DNA of 16,406 nucleotides from an uncultured Lachnospiraceae bacterium (GTDB taxonomy: Bacteria > Bacillota > Clostridia > Lachnospirales > Lachnospiraceae). The notes under the pieces were generated by a model that did not search any database, was not told the origin of the DNA, and worked only from the letters and a program-made list of their open reading frames with translations. The stretch covers positions 1 to 16,406 of the forward strand of contig UQVK01000089.1 of the NCBI GenBank assembly GCA_900544445.1, read 5' to 3'. A program made the position numbers and the translations under genes. Position 1 is the first letter of the stretch. Each line of letters opens with the position of its first letter. Of this stretch, positions 1 through 7,325 are shown piece after piece.

Positions 1-449
1 GCCAGATGCCAGTGCAGCGGAGCGAGGGGCAGCGTGGCGGGCGCGGGATGGGAAACGGCGAAAGGAACAGCAAGCGGGCGGAACCGGGTGAGCTTTTCTC
101 TGGCCTGCGCGAGCGTTTCGCAGGTTCCCAGAATCCAGGGAATCAGCTCATAGGGCGCGGCGGCGTCAAAGCCTTCCGGAACGTCGGCTTCATAGCAGGC
201 GTTTCCGGGGAAATTCAGCCCGGCCATATAGAGCCCCTTTTCATTAACCGCTTCGGCATAGAGGGGATAACCCTCCGCCACATTCGCCATGCCGATCATG
301 GAGAAATGCCGCGTAAGGGACGGCAGTCTGTGAAAATGCAGGGGGAACAGGCGCGGCATGATGACCACCTGCTCTCCAAAGGAATATTCCAGGTCCAGAT
401 TGCGGCCGAAATAGCCGCTGCCATGAAGCAATGCGATGCTCGTACACAT
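1..449 (-). CDS. choloylglycine hydrolase family protein (bile salt hydrolase / penicillin V acylase type), N-terminal part
   Basis: This leftward gene starts at the ATG complementary to 447-449 and runs off the left edge, so only about the first 149 residues are visible. The protein begins Met-Cys-Thr-Ser. Cys2 is the nucleophile exposed after removal of Met1 in this Ntn-hydrolase family. Arg16 and Asp19 sit in GRNLDLE, and Asn79/Asn83 sit in GLNFPGNACY, all at positions typical of bile salt hydrolases; an LHWHL segment follows near residue 145. The known family reaction is hydrolysis of an amide bond, either glycine/taurine-conjugated bile acids or penicillin V. The N-terminal part alone cannot separate these. 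No signal peptide is seen, so it is probably cytoplasmic. A GGGAGG ribosome site lies 5 nt upstream of the start. The gene diverges from the MATE gene. Family assignment is firm; substrate is open. Confidence 0.9.
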   Translation of the reverse strand, partial: MCTSIALLHGSGYFGRNLDLEYSFGEQVVIMPRLFPLHFHRLPSLTRHFSMIGMANVAEGYPLYAEAVNEKGLYMAGLNFPGNACYEADVPEGFDAAAPYELIPWILGTCETLAQAREKLTRFRPLAVPFAVSHPAPATLPLAPLHWHL

Positions 450-573
450 AAGAACCTCCCGCCGGTTTATCAGGTTCCGGCTTTTCCTTTTTCAATTTTC
501 CGGAAATATTGCGTTCGTTACGGGAAGCGGGCAGGCGTCCGGAATAACGCGCCCACCCGATCCATGTAAAGTT

Positions 574-602
574 ATTATACCCGGCCGGATGAAAATCAAC
601 AA
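574..602 (-). promoter_or_regulatory. putative promoter of the choloylglycine hydrolase gene
   Basis: On the minus strand a perfect TATAAT (complement of 574-579) lies 17 bp from a weak TTGTTG (complement of 597-602). Transcription would begin near 567, giving a leader of about 118 nt. In the last 25 nt of that leader, GCCGG and CCGGC arms around an 11-nt loop abut the GGGAGG ribosome site, so a small hairpin could affect initiation. The -35 match is poor. Confidence 0.45.
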
Positions 603-647
603 GGGAGGCGGAAGATTTTGGCGGACGGGTGAACTGTAATGAGAACA

Positions 648-676
648 TTGACTGCTTGCGGGATAACGGGTAGAAT
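648..676 (+). promoter_or_regulatory. putative sigma-A-type promoter of the MATE transporter gene
   Basis: TTGACT (648-653), 17 bp, TAGAAT (671-676). Transcription would start near 683. That leaves almost no leader for the GTG at 689 but about 30 nt for the TTG at 713, which helps decide the start of the downstream gene. Confidence 0.65.
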
Positions 677-712
677 ACTTTTCAGAGTGTGATACAAAGG
701 AAGTCGGAACGA

Positions 713-2143
713 TTGAACAGAGTGAAAAGCTATTACCGGGAAAACAGAGCGATTTTTCAGACCATTTTCTTCCTGTCATGGCCGGCGGTGGTGGAGCAGG
801 CGCTTCAGACGCTGGTGCAGTACATCGACACGGCCATGGTGGGAAGGCTGGGCGCACAGGCCTCGGCGGCGGTGGGCCTCACCAGCACCATGACCTGGCT
901 GGTGAACGCCCCCCTGTTCGCCATGGGGATCGGCGTGCTTTCCAGCATCGCGGAATCCATCGGAGCGGGGGAAGGAGAGAAGGCCAGACGATATGGCATT
1001 CAGTCCCTCTATTTTGCTGTGGCGCTCGGTTTGATTCTGGGCATCCTCATGGTTGGGATCAGCCCCTTCCTGCCAGCGTGGCTGGGAGCGGATCCGGAGC
1101 TGTACAGGGATGCGTCCCTGTATTTCGGCATCTGCTGTTCGCCCATGATCTTCCGCGCCTTTTCCGTCATTCTGGGAAGCGTCATGCGCGGGGCGGGCGA
1201 TACCAGAAGCCCTATGACCGCGAATATTCTGATGAACCTGACCAACATCGTCCTCAACTTTTTCCTGATCTATGACACCAGGCCGGTACATCCGGGCGGG
1301 CTTGCGTTGACGATTCCCGGAGCAGGGCTCGGCGTGGTCGGAGCGGCCATCGGCACGGCGGTATCCTACTGTGTGGGAGGCATTTTCATGATCGTGGTAT
1401 ACTGGAGAAACAGGATTCTATCTCCGAAGGGATACCCGCTGCATTTTGACCGGAGCCTTGCAGCCAAATGCCTGCGGATCGGCACGCCGGTGGCTATGGA
1501 GCGCGTCAGCGCCTGTCTGGGGCAGGTGGTTTTCACCTCGCTTGTCACCAGGCTGGGAACCCTGGCCCTTGCCACCCATTCCATCGCCATCACCGCGGAG
1601 CAGGCCTTCTACATCCCCGGTTACGGCATGCAGGCGGCCGCCTCCACCATGGCGGGCAACGCCCTGGGAAAACAGGATGAAAAGGAATTCAGGCAGGTGA
1701 CCAAAACCATCGCCGCCATCGCCGTGGCCCTGATGACCGTCACGGGCGCGCTTCTGTTCGCTTTTCCGGGACAGATGATGTCTCTGTTTACGGAGGATGC
1801 GCAGGTCATCGCCGGAGGGATCACGGTGCTTCGCATCGTTGCGGTTTCCGAGCCCATGTTCGCCGCCCTGATCATTTTTGAGGGCGTTTTCAACGGGATC
1901 GGCGACACCAGGGCACCCTTCGTGTTTTCCATCATTTCCATGTGGGGCGTACGGATTGCAGGCACCTGTCTTTGTGTGATTTTCCTCCACGCCGGTCTGG
2001 AACTGGTGTGGGTGTGTATGGTGGGAGACAACGTGACCCGCTGCCTTCTTCTTGGACACCGGTTTGTGAGAGGTTCCAGGAGCAAAGACCGCGCCTGGAG
2101 AAAGCGGTTTGGGTCCGGGACAATGAAAGAATCAGAAAAATAA
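713..2143 (+). CDS. MATE family efflux transporter
   Basis: A polytopic membrane protein of about 476 residues, the usual length for MATE (multidrug and toxic compound extrusion) exporters. These use a Na+ or H+ gradient to expel cationic drugs or metabolites. Family hallmarks near the N-terminus are the FFLSWPAVVEQALQTLVQYID segment, a membrane helix leading into MVGRLG, and the later VMRGAGDTRSP. The equivalent GIGDTRAPF in the second half shows the internal two-fold repeat. By eye there are about 12 hydrophobic helices. I chose the TTG at 713 because AAAGGAAG lies 9 nt upstream and the predicted transcript begins near 683. The frame stays open to a GTG at 689, which has no ribosome site. 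A helicase gene follows after 39 nt, probably co-transcribed. The substrate cannot be told from sequence. Confidence 0.92.
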   Translation: MNRVKSYYRENRAIFQTIFFLSWPAVVEQALQTLVQYIDTAMVGRLGAQASAAVGLTSTMTWLVNAPLFAMGIGVLSSIAESIGAGEGEKARRYGIQSLYFAVALGLILGILMVGISPFLPAWLGADPELYRDASLYFGICCSPMIFRAFSVILGSVMRGAGDTRSPMTANILMNLTNIVLNFFLIYDTRPVHPGGLALTIPGAGLGVVGAAIGTAVSYCVGGIFMIVVYWRNRILSPKGYPLHFDRSLAAKCLRIGTPVAMERVSACLGQVVFTSLVTRLGTLALATHSIAITAEQAFYIPGYGMQAAASTMAGNALGKQDEKEFRQVTKTIAAIAVALMTVTGALLFAFPGQMMSLFTEDAQVIAGGITVLRIVAVSEPMFAALIIFEGVFNGIGDTRAPFVFSIISMWGVRIAGTCLCVIFLHAGLELVWVCMVGDNVTRCLLLGHRFVRGSRSKDRAWRKRFGSGTMKESEK

Positions 2144-2182
2144 ACAGGAAAGCGGCCGTTTGCGGCCAGTGCAGGAATACTT

Positions 2183-4462
2183 ATGGTACAGAAGGAAAAG
2201 CTGGTACAGTTCTATTTTAACCAATACAGGGACTGGGCAAAAGCATTTAAAAAGAAGAACAACGACGGAAGAAAAACCTATGAGCAGAGGATCGATCGGC
2301 TTCTGGAGGACATGCAGACCCCCAGGAACCGCATTTCTCAGGCTCATCTGGAGGAATTCCACAGGCAGCTGAGGAACGTGGCCTATTTTGCATTCCGGGA
2401 AGGAAACCAGTTTGCCGTCATGAAGATCCGCGACCTGCTTTTAGAGGAACTGGTGCGCCTGGATCTGGACAGCATGCGCCCGGAGGATCAGGAGCTGCTC
2501 ACGGCCCGTTTTCTGGACTATCTGCGGGAAGAAAAGCCCTATGAGATCTGCCAGCGCACCATCGGCAGGCTGGCGGCAAGCTATGCGGGCGCAGGCATCC
2601 GCAGCCAGATCATCGACATGGTTCCTGCCCGGCCGGAAACGGAATTTCAGCAGACCCGCCAGATGAACCGGCATTTCGTCCTCCATATCGGCCCCACCAA
2701 CTGCGGAAAGACCTATCAGGCGTTGGAACGTCTGCGCAGGGCGGAGTCCGGGGTTTATCTGGGGCCGCTGCGTCTTCTGGCCTTGGAGGTTTATGAGAAG
2801 ATCAAGGATGCGGGCATCCCCTGTACCATGCTCACCGGGGAGGAGCGCATCTATGAGGACAACAGCCGGATCATATCCTCCACCGTGGAAATGCTGGACA
2901 TCGACCAGAAATATGAAGTGGCTGTCATCGATGAGGCGCAGATGATCGCCGATCCCGACCGGGGCCATTCCTGGACCAGGGCCATTCTGGGCGTACAGGC
3001 GCAGGAAATCCACGTATGCATGAGCCCCGCCGCCGAGAAGGTAATCACCCACCTGATTTCCCTGTGTGAGGATACCTGTGAGATTCACCGCTACGAGCGA
3101 AAAACCGCGCTGATGTGCGAGGCGGTTCCCGTCCGCTTTCCGGAGGATGTGCAGGAGGGGGACGCTCTGATCGTGTTCACCAAACGGGCCGTTCTGGATA
3201 TTGCGGGCCGGCTGGAGAGAAACGGCGTCCGTGCCAGCGTCATCTACGGAAGCCTTCCACCGGAGATCCGCCGCAGGCAGATCCGCCTGTTTTCCAGCCA
3301 CCAGACGAAGGTGGTGGTCTCCACCGACGCCATCGGCATGGGGCTGAACCTTCCCGTGAAACGGATCGTCTTCGTTCAGACGGACAAATTTGACGGCAGC
3401 CATACCCGTCCCTTAAAAACCTCGGAAATCCGCCAGATCGCGGGCCGGGCCGGACGCTACGGGATCTACGACACCGGATATGTGAGCGCGGTGGGAGAGG
3501 AAGGGCTGGAATATATCCACGCCCATTTCGACGAGCCGGAGCCGGAGATCGACCATGTGAGCCTGGGTTTCCCCCAGGTGCTTCTGGACATGGACGAGCC
3601 CCTGGACGCCGTCCTGAAAATCTGGAAAAGCGTGGAAACCCCGCCGCCCTTTGAGAAAATCAGCATCGAGGAGGTGCTGTTCCTCTATGAAAAGGCGTTT
3701 AAAGACAGAAAGGAGATCGACGGCTTCGAGGACAAGCACATGCTCTACCGCATGCTGACCTGTTCCCTGGACATCAAAAACCGGGACATCGTGGATCTGT
3801 GGCTCTACTACTGCAAAACCTATACGGCGGACGTGTCCCTGCATTTCCCCTCCCTGATGATGTGCAGTGACAACGGCCTGATGAAATATGAAACCTTCTA
3901 CAAAATGCTGGATCTCTATTACCAGTTCTCCATCCGTCTGGGCAAGGAAATCGACGCCGACCGCCTGTCCGCAGAGCGGGAAAAAACGGAAGAGACCATC
4001 ATGCGCTACCTGACGAAGGATAAGAGGGATTACATCCGCAAGTGCCAGTACTGCGGTGCGCTCCTTCCGCTGGGCGCTCAAGGCCGTATCTGCGACGCCT
4101 GCTACGTTCAGATGAAGGGAAACCGCAGCCTCTTCGCCCGCCGGAAAGGGAGCGGACGGGGAGAGGCAGGAAAGAAGGATACAGGAAAGGGAAGCGCCGG
4201 TTTTGCAGGAAAACGCAGACGCGGGGGAAAGCGGAATACCTCTCCGAAAGAAACGAGGAATATCGTATTGGAAGAAATGCGAAATGCCGTGCCGGAAGAA
4301 ATGCGGAAGCGTCCGGAGACTGCTCAGGAAGAGGCAGGAAAAAAGAAGCGTAGACGCAGGCGGCCAAGAAGAAAGAGCGCTTCTTCCGTAAAGGAACAGC
4401 AGAACAATAAAGGAACAGGGGAAAGGAGGCAGGCGCATGAGCTGCAGAATCATACCGATTGA
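2183..4462 (+). CDS. Suv3-like superfamily 2 RNA helicase with C-terminal zinc ribbon and basic tail
   Basis: This 759-residue protein has a Suv3-type helicase core, the group related to the mitochondrial degradosome helicase that unwinds RNA with ATP. Walker A is GPTNCGKT (170-177), with ligand-rich LGPLRLLALEVYE after it. Walker B is DEAQ (250-253). Motif V is STDAIGMGLNL (380-390) and motif VI is QIAGRAGR (418-425). About 160 residues precede the core. A CxxC-x12-CxxC set (Cys621, 624, 637, 640) forms a probable zinc ribbon. The last 110 residues are very rich in Lys/Arg with a short repeat, probably a disordered nucleic-acid-binding tail. AGGA lies about 6 nt before the ATG. The 3' end overlaps the next gene by 26 nt, indicating an operon. 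The role is presumably RNA turnover or remodelling; the exact target is unknown. Confidence 0.9.
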   Translation: MVQKEKLVQFYFNQYRDWAKAFKKKNNDGRKTYEQRIDRLLEDMQTPRNRISQAHLEEFHRQLRNVAYFAFREGNQFAVMKIRDLLLEELVRLDLDSMRPEDQELLTARFLDYLREEKPYEICQRTIGRLAASYAGAGIRSQIIDMVPARPETEFQQTRQMNRHFVLHIGPTNCGKTYQALERLRRAESGVYLGPLRLLALEVYEKIKDAGIPCTMLTGEERIYEDNSRIISSTVEMLDIDQKYEVAVIDEAQMIADPDRGHSWTRAILGVQAQEIHVCMSPAAEKVITHLISLCEDTCEIHRYERKTALMCEAVPVRFPEDVQEGDALIVFTKRAVLDIAGRLERNGVRASVIYGSLPPEIRRRQIRLFSSHQTKVVVSTDAIGMGLNLPVKRIVFVQTDKFDGSHTRPLKTSEIRQIAGRAGRYGIYDTGYVSAVGEEGLEYIHAHFDEPEPEIDHVSLGFPQVLLDMDEPLDAVLKIWKSVETPPPFEKISIEEVLFLYEKAFKDRKEIDGFEDKHMLYRMLTCSLDIKNRDIVDLWLYYCKTYTADVSLHFPSLMMCSDNGLMKYETFYKMLDLYYQFSIRLGKEIDADRLSAEREKTEETIMRYLTKDKRDYIRKCQYCGALLPLGAQGRICDACYVQMKGNRSLFARRKGSGRGEAGKKDTGKGSAGFAGKRRRGGKRNTSPKETRNIVLEEMRNAVPEEMRKRPETAQEEAGKKKRRRRRPRRKSASSVKEQQNNKGTGERRQAHELQNHTD
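4247..4318 (+). repeat. three degenerate 24-bp tandem repeats in the helicase tail
   Basis: Three in-frame units of 24 bp (4247-4270, 4271-4294, 4295-4318) encode KETRNIVL, EEMRNAVP and EEMRKRPE. The last two share GAAGAAATGCG. They extend the charged C-terminal tail by whole octapeptides, as expected for slippage or unequal exchange in a disordered region. Confidence 0.6.
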
Positions 4463-5156
4463 CGGTCAGACCTGGCGGCTGGAAGAGGAAGGCGTCCGCT
4501 TTTTCCTGCTGACAGGAAGCCGGAGCGCCCTGCTCATCGACAGCGGCATGCAGACGCACAACGCGAAGAAGCTGGCGGAAGGGCTGACCGCGCTTCCGCT
4601 GTCCCTCCTCAATACCCATGCGGATATTGACCATATCGGAAGCAATGCGGAGTTTGACGCCGTCTACATGAATCCGGCAGAGCTGGTCAATTATCCGCTG
4701 GCGAAAAAAGCTTCCGATATTATCCCTGTCCGGGACGGCAACAGCATCGATCTGGGCGGACGCCGTCTGGAGGTGATCGAGATTCCCGGACATACGCCCG
4801 GCAGCATCGCCATTCTGGATGTGGAGCGCCGTGTTCTCTTTTCCGGCGACACCGTTCAGGACGGAAGCATTTTTCTCTTCGGCCCCATGCGCAATATCCC
4901 CGCCTTCTACCACAGCCTGAAGCGTCTGGAGGGCATGACCGGCCGTTTTGACCGGATCTATCCCTCCCATGGCAGCTTTCCGGTGAAAAAAGAGCTGATC
5001 TCCCGCCTGGTATCCCAGACGGCGAAGCTGGAACGGGGTGAGCTTACAGCGACGGAAACACAGTTTCACGGCATTCCCCTGAAACGGTATGACGCGGATG
5101 CGGCCGTGTTCCTGTGCGACGCGGATTATGGACAGGACGGCAGAAAAGAAGGATAG
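4437..5156 (+). CDS. metallo-beta-lactamase fold hydrolase
   Basis: A 239-residue MBL-fold protein, the size of a stand-alone glyoxalase II/lactonase-like domain. Metal-site motifs in order are THADIDHIG (His61, Asp63, Asp65, His66), PGHTPGS (His119), SGDTV (Asp138) and PSHG (His178). The canonical motif is HxHxDH; here the second His is Asp63, so one metal ligand is altered. Known MBL proteins hydrolyse thioesters, lactones, phosphodiesters or RNA; the substrate here cannot be named. There is no signal peptide, so it is probably cytoplasmic. The start has AAAGGAGG 7 nt upstream and lies inside the end of the helicase gene, so the two are translationally coupled. That coupling need not mean a shared pathway. 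An esterase gene follows after 30 nt. Confidence 0.88.
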   Translation: MSCRIIPIDGQTWRLEEEGVRFFLLTGSRSALLIDSGMQTHNAKKLAEGLTALPLSLLNTHADIDHIGSNAEFDAVYMNPAELVNYPLAKKASDIIPVRDGNSIDLGGRRLEVIEIPGHTPGSIAILDVERRVLFSGDTVQDGSIFLFGPMRNIPAFYHSLKRLEGMTGRFDRIYPSHGSFPVKKELISRLVSQTAKLERGELTATETQFHGIPLKRYDADAAVFLCDADYGQDGRKEG

Positions 5157-5186
5157 GTTCGGTTCTGGAACACTGGGAGGAATGAA

Positions 5187-5909
5187 ATGAAGCAGATCGT
5201 GCGAAAGGAAGAGGGGCTGATTCTTACCTGCCTGCTTTCGGAAGGCCGGATGGAGAGCAGGGCGGCGGATTCCCGGCCCGGCCTGATTTATTTTCACGGG
5301 GCACAGAACGCACAGGACGGCCTGCGCCTGTCGGAAGAGCTTCTGGAAGCTGCAAATACGGCCTGCGTCTGCATTTCAGGCGAGGACTGGAACCGGGACC
5401 TGACGCCCTGGCCTGCCGAGCGGGTTTTTCAAAGAGGAGAAGATTTCGGCGGAAAGGCGGACGACTACCTGGCCTTTCTTACGGAAAAAATCATTCCCCA
5501 TACGGAGGAGGCGCTTTCCCTCCAACCCCGCTTTCGTGCCCTGGCAGGCGTGTCTCTTGCCGGGCTTTTTTCCGTATATGCGGCGTACCGGACGGATCTT
5601 TTCGACCGGATCGCCAGCATTTCCGGCTCCCTCTGGTACGATGGTTTTCTTGCCTTCATGCGGGCGCACAGGCCCTCCAGGCAGCTGAAGCGGGCCTACT
5701 TTTCTCTGGGCGACAGGGAAAGGAAAACCGGAAACTGCCGCATGGCCCGGGTGGAGGACTGCACGCTGGAAGCGGTGAAGCTTCTGCGCGGGGAGCTTTG
5801 CGACGCTGTGGGAGAGCGGGTTTTCTTCGAATACAATCCGGGGAATCATTTTGCCGACCCGGAAGGAAGGATGGAAAAGGCGTTCCGGTGGCTGCTGCGG
5901 GAGGAATGA
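5187..5909 (+). CDS. alpha/beta-hydrolase-fold esterase (putative esterase / COG2819-like)
   Basis: A 240-residue soluble protein with the alpha/beta-hydrolase nucleophile elbow GVSLAG (Ser123). A likely catalytic His221 sits in NPGNHF near the C-terminus, and an acid candidate lies around Asp176-Glu178 in LGDRERK. The LIYFHG near residue 33 resembles the oxyanion-hole strand. The order and the SISGSLWYDGF segment (145-154) match the putative-esterase group related to Fes/IroE-type and S-formylglutathione-type esterases, although those functions are not shown here. No signal peptide is seen. GGGAGG lies 6 nt before the ATG. It is part of the same close-packed rightward gene train. Substrate unknown; a carboxylic ester is the natural guess. 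Confidence 0.8.
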   Translation: MKQIVRKEEGLILTCLLSEGRMESRAADSRPGLIYFHGAQNAQDGLRLSEELLEAANTACVCISGEDWNRDLTPWPAERVFQRGEDFGGKADDYLAFLTEKIIPHTEEALSLQPRFRALAGVSLAGLFSVYAAYRTDLFDRIASISGSLWYDGFLAFMRAHRPSRQLKRAYFSLGDRERKTGNCRMARVEDCTLEAVKLLRGELCDAVGERVFFEYNPGNHFADPEGRMEKAFRWLLREE

Positions 5910-5952
5910 CCGGCGGCAGGACCGGAAGTGAGCCGGAAAGGGTGTGGAGCAT

Positions 5953-6855
5953 ATGAGGGAAAACAGGAAGGAACGGAATATCGCAGTATTCGAGGATACC
6001 ATGGCCTGGATCCGGCAGGATGGGACGCTGCAGGATGCGGTGGAAGAGACGAAGAAGCGCACGGTATTTTACCCGGCTTCCGGTCTGTCGGATGGAGGCG
6101 CTTCCCGCGGTGAAGAAGCGGAGCGCGCCGTTTCCCCGAAACGGTACGAGAGGACGCAGGTGGAGGTGACCGCCTTCCGTTCCTTTGAAGCGGCCATGAG
6201 GGAAAAGAGACGGAATCCGGAAAAAAGAGTGGCCGTCCTCAACTTTGCCTCCGCCACCAATCCGGGCGGCGGGGTGACGAAGGGAAGCAGCGCACAGGAG
6301 GAATCCCTCTGCCGTCTGTCCACCCTGTATCCCTGCCTGAATACGCCGGAGCTGAAGAAGTCCTATTATGATTTTCACAGACAGCGCCATGACGCTCTTT
6401 ATACAGACGCCTGCATCTATACGCCGGACATTCTGGTGATCAAGACGGATGACGATGCGCCTGAGCGCATGGAGGAAAAATGCTGGTGCAGGCTGGACGT
6501 GATCAGCTGTGCCGCTCCCAACCTGCGGGAGCGTCCCTCCAACGCCATGAATCCCGGCCCGTCCAGGCCGGTGCGGATAACGCCGGAGGCGCTTCTGAAG
6601 CTCCTGAAGCAGCGTGTCCGCCGCATCCTTTCCGTGGCCGCCCAAAACCGGGAGGATATTCTGATCCTGGGCGCGTTTGGCTGCGGCGCCTTCCGCAATC
6701 CGCCGGAAACTGCCGCCCGCGCCTGGGCGGAGGTGCTGCCGGAATTTTACGGCGTGTTTGCAAAGGTGCATTTCGCGGTGTACTGCAGGCCGGATGATAT
6801 GAGAAATTATCTGGTGTTTGATGAGGTGATGAATGCTCTGATATCAGATAGATAA
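5953..6855 (+). CDS. TIGR02452 family protein: bacterial-type poly(ADP-ribose) glycohydrolase (macrodomain fold)
   Basis: This 300-residue protein carries the bacterial-type PARG signature: NPGGG (103-107) followed after seven residues by QEE (115-117), where the second Glu is the catalytic residue in characterised members. The GAFGCGAFRNPP segment near residue 232 matches the conserved C-terminal ADP-ribose-binding loop of the family. Such enzymes remove ADP-ribose polymers or related ADP-ribosyl groups. In bacteria the physiological substrate is often unclear, and some macrodomains counter ADP-ribosylating toxins. The ATG at 5953 is used because AAAGGG lies about 10 nt upstream. A GTG at 5944 would add three residues but has no spaced ribosome site. 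It sits between the esterase and a MazG-like gene, likely on the same transcript. Confidence 0.88.
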   Translation: MRENRKERNIAVFEDTMAWIRQDGTLQDAVEETKKRTVFYPASGLSDGGASRGEEAERAVSPKRYERTQVEVTAFRSFEAAMREKRRNPEKRVAVLNFASATNPGGGVTKGSSAQEESLCRLSTLYPCLNTPELKKSYYDFHRQRHDALYTDACIYTPDILVIKTDDDAPERMEEKCWCRLDVISCAAPNLRERPSNAMNPGPSRPVRITPEALLKLLKQRVRRILSVAAQNREDILILGAFGCGAFRNPPETAARAWAEVLPEFYGVFAKVHFAVYCRPDDMRNYLVFDEVMNALISDR

Positions 6856-6860
6856 TAAGA

Positions 6861-6876
6861 AAACGGGGAGCCGTTT
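6861..6876 (+). other. small hairpin between the glycohydrolase and MazG-like genes
   Basis: AAACGG and CCGTTT form a perfect 6-bp stem with a GGAG tetraloop, 4 nt before the AAAGGA ribosome site of the next gene. There is no T tract, so it is not a terminator. It may be an mRNA processing or stability element, or chance. Confidence 0.3.
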
Positions 6877-6892
6877 GAGAAAGGAAACGTTT

Positions 6893-7225
6893 ATGAAACA
6901 GGAAACCATCGATCAGGTAATAAAATTCAGAGACGAACGGAACTGGAAGCAGTTCCACACCCCGAAGGATCTGGCCATCTCCATCAGCCTGGAAGCCGCA
7001 GAACTCCTGGAGGTCTTCCAGTGGAGCCGGGACGACGTGTGGTGTGAGGAGAAAATGGAAAACATGCGGGAGGAACTGGCCGATGTGCTGATCTACGGCA
7101 TCATGATGGCGGATACCTGCGGCATGGATCTGGATGAAATCATTCAGGAAAAGATCCGGAAAAACGCGGAAAAATATCCGGTGGAAAAGGCAAGAGATCA
7201 TAAGGAAAAGTATACGGAGCTGTGA
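6893..7225 (+). CDS. MazG-like nucleotide pyrophosphohydrolase
   Basis: A 110-residue all-alpha NTP pyrophosphatase of the MazG/RS21-C6 (dCTPase-like) group, which hydrolyses (d)NTPs to the monophosphate and pyrophosphate as a house-cleaning activity. The metal-binding helices show as LEAAELLEVFQW and EELADVLIY, giving the ExxE...ExxD acidic set of the family. FRDERNWKQFHTPKDLA near the N-terminus is also typical of this subgroup. The length fits a single-domain member that dimerises. The ATG at 6893 has AAAGGA 7 nt upstream and is preferred over an in-frame TTG at 6875. It is the last gene before the MerR-type promoter region. The nucleotide preferred cannot be read from the sequence. Confidence 0.9.
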   Translation: MKQETIDQVIKFRDERNWKQFHTPKDLAISISLEAAELLEVFQWSRDDVWCEEKMENMREELADVLIYGIMMADTCGMDLDEIIQEKIRKNAEKYPVEKARDHKEKYTEL

Positions 7226-7267
7226 AGGGAAAATTTGCAGCCGGAAGAAATTTTTCAAAAAAACAGA

Positions 7268-7298
7268 TTGACTCCGACCTTACGTCATAGTTTATGCT
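7268..7298 (+). promoter_or_regulatory. MerR-type promoter and operator, probably autoregulatory
   Basis: TTGACT (7268-7273) and TATGCT (7293-7298) are separated by 19 bp, the over-long spacing typical of promoters activated by DNA distortion by MerR proteins. A dyad fills the spacer: ACTCCGAC (7271-7278), 5 nt, GTCATAGT (7284-7291). The arms are symmetric at ACT and GAC, with two mismatched central bases. It lies just upstream of the MerR-family gene, so autoregulation is the natural inference. Confidence 0.75.
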
Positions 7299-7325
7299 GT
7301 ATTCACACGGAAGGAGAAAACGCCA

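Noticed and set aside
6..569. 187-residue plus-strand open frame
   Set aside because: It is antisense to the choloylglycine hydrolase gene, whose motifs are unmistakable, and it continues through that gene's promoter region.
689..712. GTG at 689 as the MATE start
   Set aside because: It would leave only about 6 nt of leader from the predicted start point and has no ribosome site; TTG at 713 has AAAGGAAG at good spacing.
2441..3403. 320-residue minus-strand open frame opposite the helicase
   Set aside because: A shadow of GC-rich coding sequence: no ribosome site, His/Asp-rich composition, no recognisable family.
3413..5297. Two long minus-strand open frames opposite the helicase tail and MBL gene
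   Set aside because: Antisense shadows of strongly supported plus-strand genes; the hydrophobic, Ser/Phe-rich text comes from the purine-rich sense strand.
5656..6771. 371-residue minus-strand open frame
   Set aside because: Runs across the ends of two clear plus-strand genes and has no motif or start signal.
7228..7256. 9-bp AT-rich stem after the MazG-like gene, considered as a terminator
   Set aside because: The stem is almost all A-T, contains a G-T pair, and is followed by an A run rather than a T run on the plus strand.
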